Source of the DNA: Polytrichum commune
Taxonomy: Eukaryota; Streptophyta; Polytrichopsida; Polytrichales; Polytrichaceae
Length of the DNA: 64,000 nucleotides
Assembly: GCA_950295325.1 (NCBI GenBank)
Contig: OX485803.1
Coordinates: forward strand, 40,131,554 to 40,195,553
Direction: 5' to 3'
This document shows, one piece after another, positions 59,937 through 64,000 of the stretch; the first letter of the stretch is position 1; the number at the start of each line of letters is the position of its first letter. Both the position numbers and the translations under genes were made by a program. Below the pieces are notes generated by a model. That model saw nothing but the letters and a program-made list of their open reading frames with translations, was not told the DNA's origin and did not search any database.

Positions 59937-60977
59937 TCCAATGTTGCTATAAGCAAACAAAAGGGACTTATAACATTATGAATTGTGTGGTAGGGTCTTC
60001 TAATAGAATATGCAAAGCTCATTACGAACGTATGAATATAAACATTTCATTATATTTCTCACCATTCATCAATTGATTACATATATCAAACATCAATAAA
60101 TAGCATGTTGATTTTTTTCATCATTTTTCAAATATGAAAAAATTCAATGAAGATTCACGTATCGTCCATCAAATTTAGATATACTGAACTTGTTTCAACT
60201 GATCCACCCATAAAATGTGAGGCCACCAAATCATCCAGATTTTGAGAATATGTCCAATATTACATAAATGCAAATCACTCTAGTGCGCAACATAAGTGCA
60301 AAGTTTTTTATGAAAAAAATGCAAATATATTGGTACTTGGGTTGTGGAGTCTCATAAGACTTGGTAGATGATAGAAACAAAATGGGTTTGAAATACGGCC
60401 CAAAACATGAAGTGCCAAAGGATAATAAGTTTTGCATCATGAAGCAACAAATGACAATAAGCTTGCATCATGATGGATACTAAGTACTCCCATCCTCACA
60501 CCCATGATGTTTCCCACAACTTTTCCTTCAACTCATAGTAAATGCGATAGCGGCCGTACCCTTCAAACAAATCCTTCCCCCAAAATTAATACTTCTCTAT
60601 TCTTGGGAGGGGTCCCGGGTGATCAACATTTCAAAGCTCAAATTGTCACATTTTTAGACTAAACTTCTCGTGCGAGTCAAACCAATTTTAAAACTTGTCT
60701 TCTTCTAGAGTAGCATTATCCAACCATGTGGGTCGGTTCCCTGACCCTAGAACATGTCAAATATATTATGTGGGATCTTCGAACAAAGTAAGAATATTCA
60801 TTTACTATTCATGCATTCAAGCTAACATTCATTTGGAAACTTGGGTGGTGTTATACTCCTTGAACTATTCACACGAAACATTGTTCATCCCGGTATGATT
60901 CATTGAATGTACTATTGATATAATACCTATCTTTGAAAGCAGTGACATTATTCACAATATTCTTACTCTTCGTACTA
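59626..60977. other. Intergenic with (ATT)n microsatellite
   Basis: An ATT microsatellite of about 13 units lies at 59898-59937. Open frames across it are tyrosine or isoleucine runs and not genes. No gene is seen. Confidence 0.5.
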
Positions 60978-61468
60978 CACTCTAAACTCCATAGTATCAC
61001 ACCTGTGGCAATCAAAGTGCACATGATATTACAGAATTTTATAGTGTTAACATGGATGCGTGATACTATAGAATTAGTGTAGCATGTGACTTTATGGAAA
61101 AACACAAAGGAGATGTGAGAACAATTTGAATTCGATAGTATAGTCCACTCCACTTGACCTTCATGGGCGATGTGGCAGATGCATGCACCAACATTCGACA
61201 AGTGGCATACGAAGAAGAAGAAGAAGAAGAAGAAGAAGAAGAAGAATGAGAATAAGAAGGTGACACTCCACATGTTGACACATGGCGCAATGCGAGGGTG
61301 TGGGTTGACTTCTTGGGTGGTTTGCATTAATGACATATTTCGTGATATAAGGAGAGAAATGTGACAATAAGGAGTTAGATTTGAACTACGAACATCCGTT
61401 CCCTAGGGTTTTTGGGATATTAGAGAGTGTGTGACATTATGGGGGTTGATATTACGGAGTTTAGGGTG
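60978..61468 (-). mobile_element. TA-flanked MITE family R8, copy 2
   Basis: The ends CACTCTAAACTCC and GGAGTTTAGGGTG are inverted repeats flanked by TA on both sides. Inversion continues imperfectly (TA(G/A)TATCA). It contains a (GAA)n microsatellite at 61211-61246. The other copy is at 28284-28643. Confidence 0.75.
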
Positions 61469-62467
61469 TAGCACTGTTCATCATTCGTACATGCGTCAAT
61501 TTCTTCCCCTTTTTTTTCTAAAAGTTTCTTCCCATGAAGATAAGATAGTGGATGCCTGTGTCAAATGCTAAACATAGAGTGGAACACAACCATGCAACTC
61601 AAATAATGTTATGAACGCCTATCATTGCTACGAGGTTTAGATTTGAATTCATGTTTTCTAAAAGGAGTGAGACCCATGACAGTGATTCAAGTTCATGATT
61701 ATCAATGTGTATGACTATTCCAAACATGCAATCTACAATGCATAGAGACGCTACGTTCTAGAAGATCATTATCCAACATCATATAAACCCATGTTCATCC
61801 CCAATCCACATCTTGAATATTTCAATGAGTGTGTGGATGACAATAGTCCGAGCTTGCCACACCACATCATGATGCATTACGAAGGGTTTTTGCTCATGCG
61901 CGAGTATTGTGGCTTGTCGGAGGTTTTGTAGGTGGTCTACTAAATTAAATTAGGCCCTCAACGAGCACCTAAACTATAGTAAGATGCTCGGCCCAAAGTG
62001 GCCTAGTACCTACTTGCCAACACCGCCATATGGCCCTATGAGCGCCCCTAAGCATAATTTCCTAATAGGCAACTTGTTTGTAGTACCTCAATCCACATGG
62101 TATGACTCTATGCTCTCATCTTCCAAGCTCTTAGCATGGGAATTAATGCATGAGATTACCGCCAAGCGGCGAAGAAAGTCTACATGCATAGTAGAGGCGC
62201 CTATTCCCGATCACGACCCCATTGGCAATCTACAAGGTATTGAAACTTCGATTGGGTTGGAACCGATAGCGCCATGACACATGCCTTGGTTCCGAGTGTT
62301 AAAAGGAGGTGGGATGAGTGGTTAAAATGAGCAGCTATAGCATACTATTGATAATTACCGAAAATTTTGCAGTCTTCTTGGTTTCTATCCTCCTCCTACA
62401 TGGGAATAATTTCTCCAGAATGGGTGCGGAATCTCTTAACGGGCGCCTCCACACCAGACCTTGGACA
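61469..62467. other. Intergenic, no gene seen
   Basis: A 97-codon open frame at 61984-62277 has no recognised motif, and its upstream sequence gives no exon structure. Possibly a decayed transposon frame. Confidence 0.35.
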
Positions 62468-62844
62468 ACTAACCAACTAATTCAACTATTAGTTAACTAG
62501 TTGCCTTTCGTAACTATAGTTGTTCGCAATTCGACATGTTAAAAAATGTAGTTAACTGTAGTTATATCTAGTTAACTAAATATCTAGTTAATTGAAGTTG
62601 AGTGCAGCTTGTTCATAGAATTATGTTGTAGTGTTTTAGTGTCACTGGTGCGTTTTGTTGTGTTGGTGTACATGGAGGTTGTTCCACAGCCCATCACTAT
62701 GAGTGAAGATATAAAAACATATCTTGATGATCCTCAATGGCCCGAGCATAGTAATGACCCTCAACTCAAGCAAATAAACAAGAGGCGGACTTCTTCGAAC
62801 ATATAATAATACTTTACTTGCGGTGGGATAATTAGGGGCCTCCA
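62468..62844 (+). repeat. Direct duplication, copy A (MITE-free)
   Basis: Starts with CAACTAACCAACTAA..., then TTAGTTAACTAGTTGCCTTT, GTAGTTAACTGTA, GTGTTTTAGTGTCACT, GGTGTACATGGAGGTTGTTC and GATGATCCTCAATGGCCCGA. Copy B follows at 62845-63520. Confidence 0.85.
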
Positions 62845-63520
62845 ATTCAACTAACCAACTAACCAACTAATTTAACTCTTAGTTAACTACACTAAATATG
62901 ATATTTAGTGTTTGATACACTAAATACGAACGCATACGCTAAATATCACTAACCCTATGAAAGTAAGTAACATGAAATGTAAACTCAAACACTAAATATC
63001 AACTATGGTAATATGTGGAAGTTACATGCACGAATGTAGTGTTAGTAAGGATATGAAAAAAAATTAACAATGATACAAGGACAAAGGAGGTGGCAGTAGG
63101 GAAGGTGGTCGCGCATTTATGTGTAACACTTATTATCAAAGAATTGAAAATTAGTGTTGAGCAAGATAGGGTGGTAACAACACTAAATATAATCAAACAC
63201 TAAATATCATATTTAATGTAGTTGCCTTTTGTAACTACAGTTGTTCGTCAAAAGATGTAGTTAACTGTAGGTATATCTAGTTAACTAAAGTTGAGTGCAA
63301 CCTGTTCACGGAATTCGGTTGCAGTGTTTTAGTGTCACTAGTGCATTTTTTTATGTTGGTGTACATGGAGGTTGTTGTTCCAAAGCCCATCCCCACGAGT
63401 GATCATATAAAAGCGTTTCATGATGATCCTCAATGGCCCGAGCATATTAAAGACCCTCAACTGAAGCAAATCAACAAGACGCGGACTTCTTTGAACATAT
63501 ACTAACACTTGGAATTCTTC
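62845..63520 (+). repeat. Direct duplication, copy B (interrupted by MITE)
   Basis: Same order of blocks as copy A, with a 329-bp MITE inserted at the TA of AACTAGTT. After the MITE it reads TAGTTGCCTTTTGTAACTAC and continues to GATCCTCAATGGCCCGAGCA and ACGCGGACTTCTTTGAACAT. Confidence 0.85.
62890..63218. mobile_element. MITE family M1, copy 3, with TA target duplication
   Basis: Starts CACTAAATATGATATTTAGT and ends, read in reverse, CATTAAATATGATATTTAGT. TA flanks both sides. Comparison with the empty site in copy A (62498-62499) fixes the boundaries exactly. Confidence 0.85.
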
Positions 63521-64000
63521 TAGTTAACTATAGTTGTTCTTCAAATCGGTTTGAATTAGTTTTTCTAGTTAACTACAGCTGTTCCCTAAAATGTACTAAA
63601 GAAAACCTAGTTAACTATAGTTATTTTGGCAATTGTCCAAGGCCTGCTCTACTCTACTCTACTCTAACACCACTTGGGGGATTAATTAGTAGGGGCCTCC
63701 AATTCGACTACCAAATTTGATTCTTGAGCTCGGCAATTGGGCCGGGCCGGGCCTGGCTCGATGTCTTTGCATTTTCTCCCAGATGGGGGACATAAGGTAG
63801 CTTTGAAAAGAGGATCAAGGAGAATGGGCTCTGAGGGCCCTTTAATTGAGCATATAAAGGGCACATACTGTATGCTTGCTCTCTATGGGTTTCCTGGGGC
63901 CAAAACTGGGCCATATATAATTACACCAAATCCCCCAAAGCTAGCACCAGGGACCCGCAAATGCCACGCTGGACAGCTTCGCATGCCAAGTGGGATGACA
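63521..64000. other. Repeat tail, no gene seen
   Basis: Several AGTTAACTA(T/C)AG motifs continue from the duplication. GGGGCCTCCAATTCGACTA at about 63693 resembles 62834-62854, so a third unit may begin here. An ACTCT tract lies at 63650-63665. Confidence 0.45.

Noticed and set aside
59705-60076. 123-codon frame with a tyrosine run
   Set aside because: It spans an (ATT)n microsatellite and has no other feature.
61066-61367. Poly-Ser, poly-Leu and poly-Lys frames
   Set aside because: All are translations of the (GAA)n microsatellite inside a MITE.

Overview
This is nuclear DNA from a land plant. Five spliced or single-exon genes with clear plant homologues (TRAPPC11, an OVATE-like protein, a thylakoid-lumen PsbP-domain protein, a germin-like protein and the WD40 protein GTS1/WDR89) sit in AT-rich, transposon-filled sequence. 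Introns run from about 80 bp to over 1.5 kb and obey GT-AG. Plant-type TTTAGGG motifs and a plant-mitochondrial tRNA-Phe fragment fit this. The LINE and hAT remnants and long introns suggest a non-model genome, perhaps a bryophyte, lycophyte or fern. That last step is inference, and the species cannot be named from the window.

All five protein genes are on the + strand. (1) 2-3012: 3' part of TRAPPC11, whose 5' end lies left of the window. (2) 9908-12702: two-exon gene with a C-terminal OVATE-like domain and a His/Gln-rich tract. (3) 15610-23635: nine-exon PsbP-domain gene with a twin-arginine lumen-targeting signal; its introns carry several repeats. (4) 26162-26977: intronless GC-rich germin-like protein, with part of its promoter duplicated 930 bp upstream. 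(5) 34172-39131: eight-exon GTS1/WDR89 homologue with a tandemly duplicated first splice donor. Every exon join was checked for phase by hand. Only the start of PsbP-gene exon 2 remains ambiguous.

The rest, including nearly all of 39.2-64 kb, is transposon territory. I see a LINE C-terminal remnant (14519-15025), a Ty1/copia RNase H remnant (32137-32290), a decayed hAT transposase C-terminus (46386-46990), a Mutator-like foldback element (45622-45970), a 4.2-kb CACTA-ended element with long inverted arms (52934-57128), and several MITE and SINE families with two to four copies each inside the window. One MITE (62890-63218) sits in one copy of a direct duplication whose sister copy keeps the empty site, which gives its ends and TA target duplication directly.

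The five genes have unrelated housekeeping or developmental roles (vesicle tethering, organ-shape type regulation, thylakoid lumen, apoplast, ribosome-linked growth). Plants do not group genes in operons, and nothing suggests joint function. I found no convincing undescribed multi-gene system. The most unusual items are the 26-bp perfect hairpin at 13955-14088, the duplicated splice donor of GTS1, the MITE filled/empty site pair, the tRNA-derived SINE family and the CACTA-ended element.
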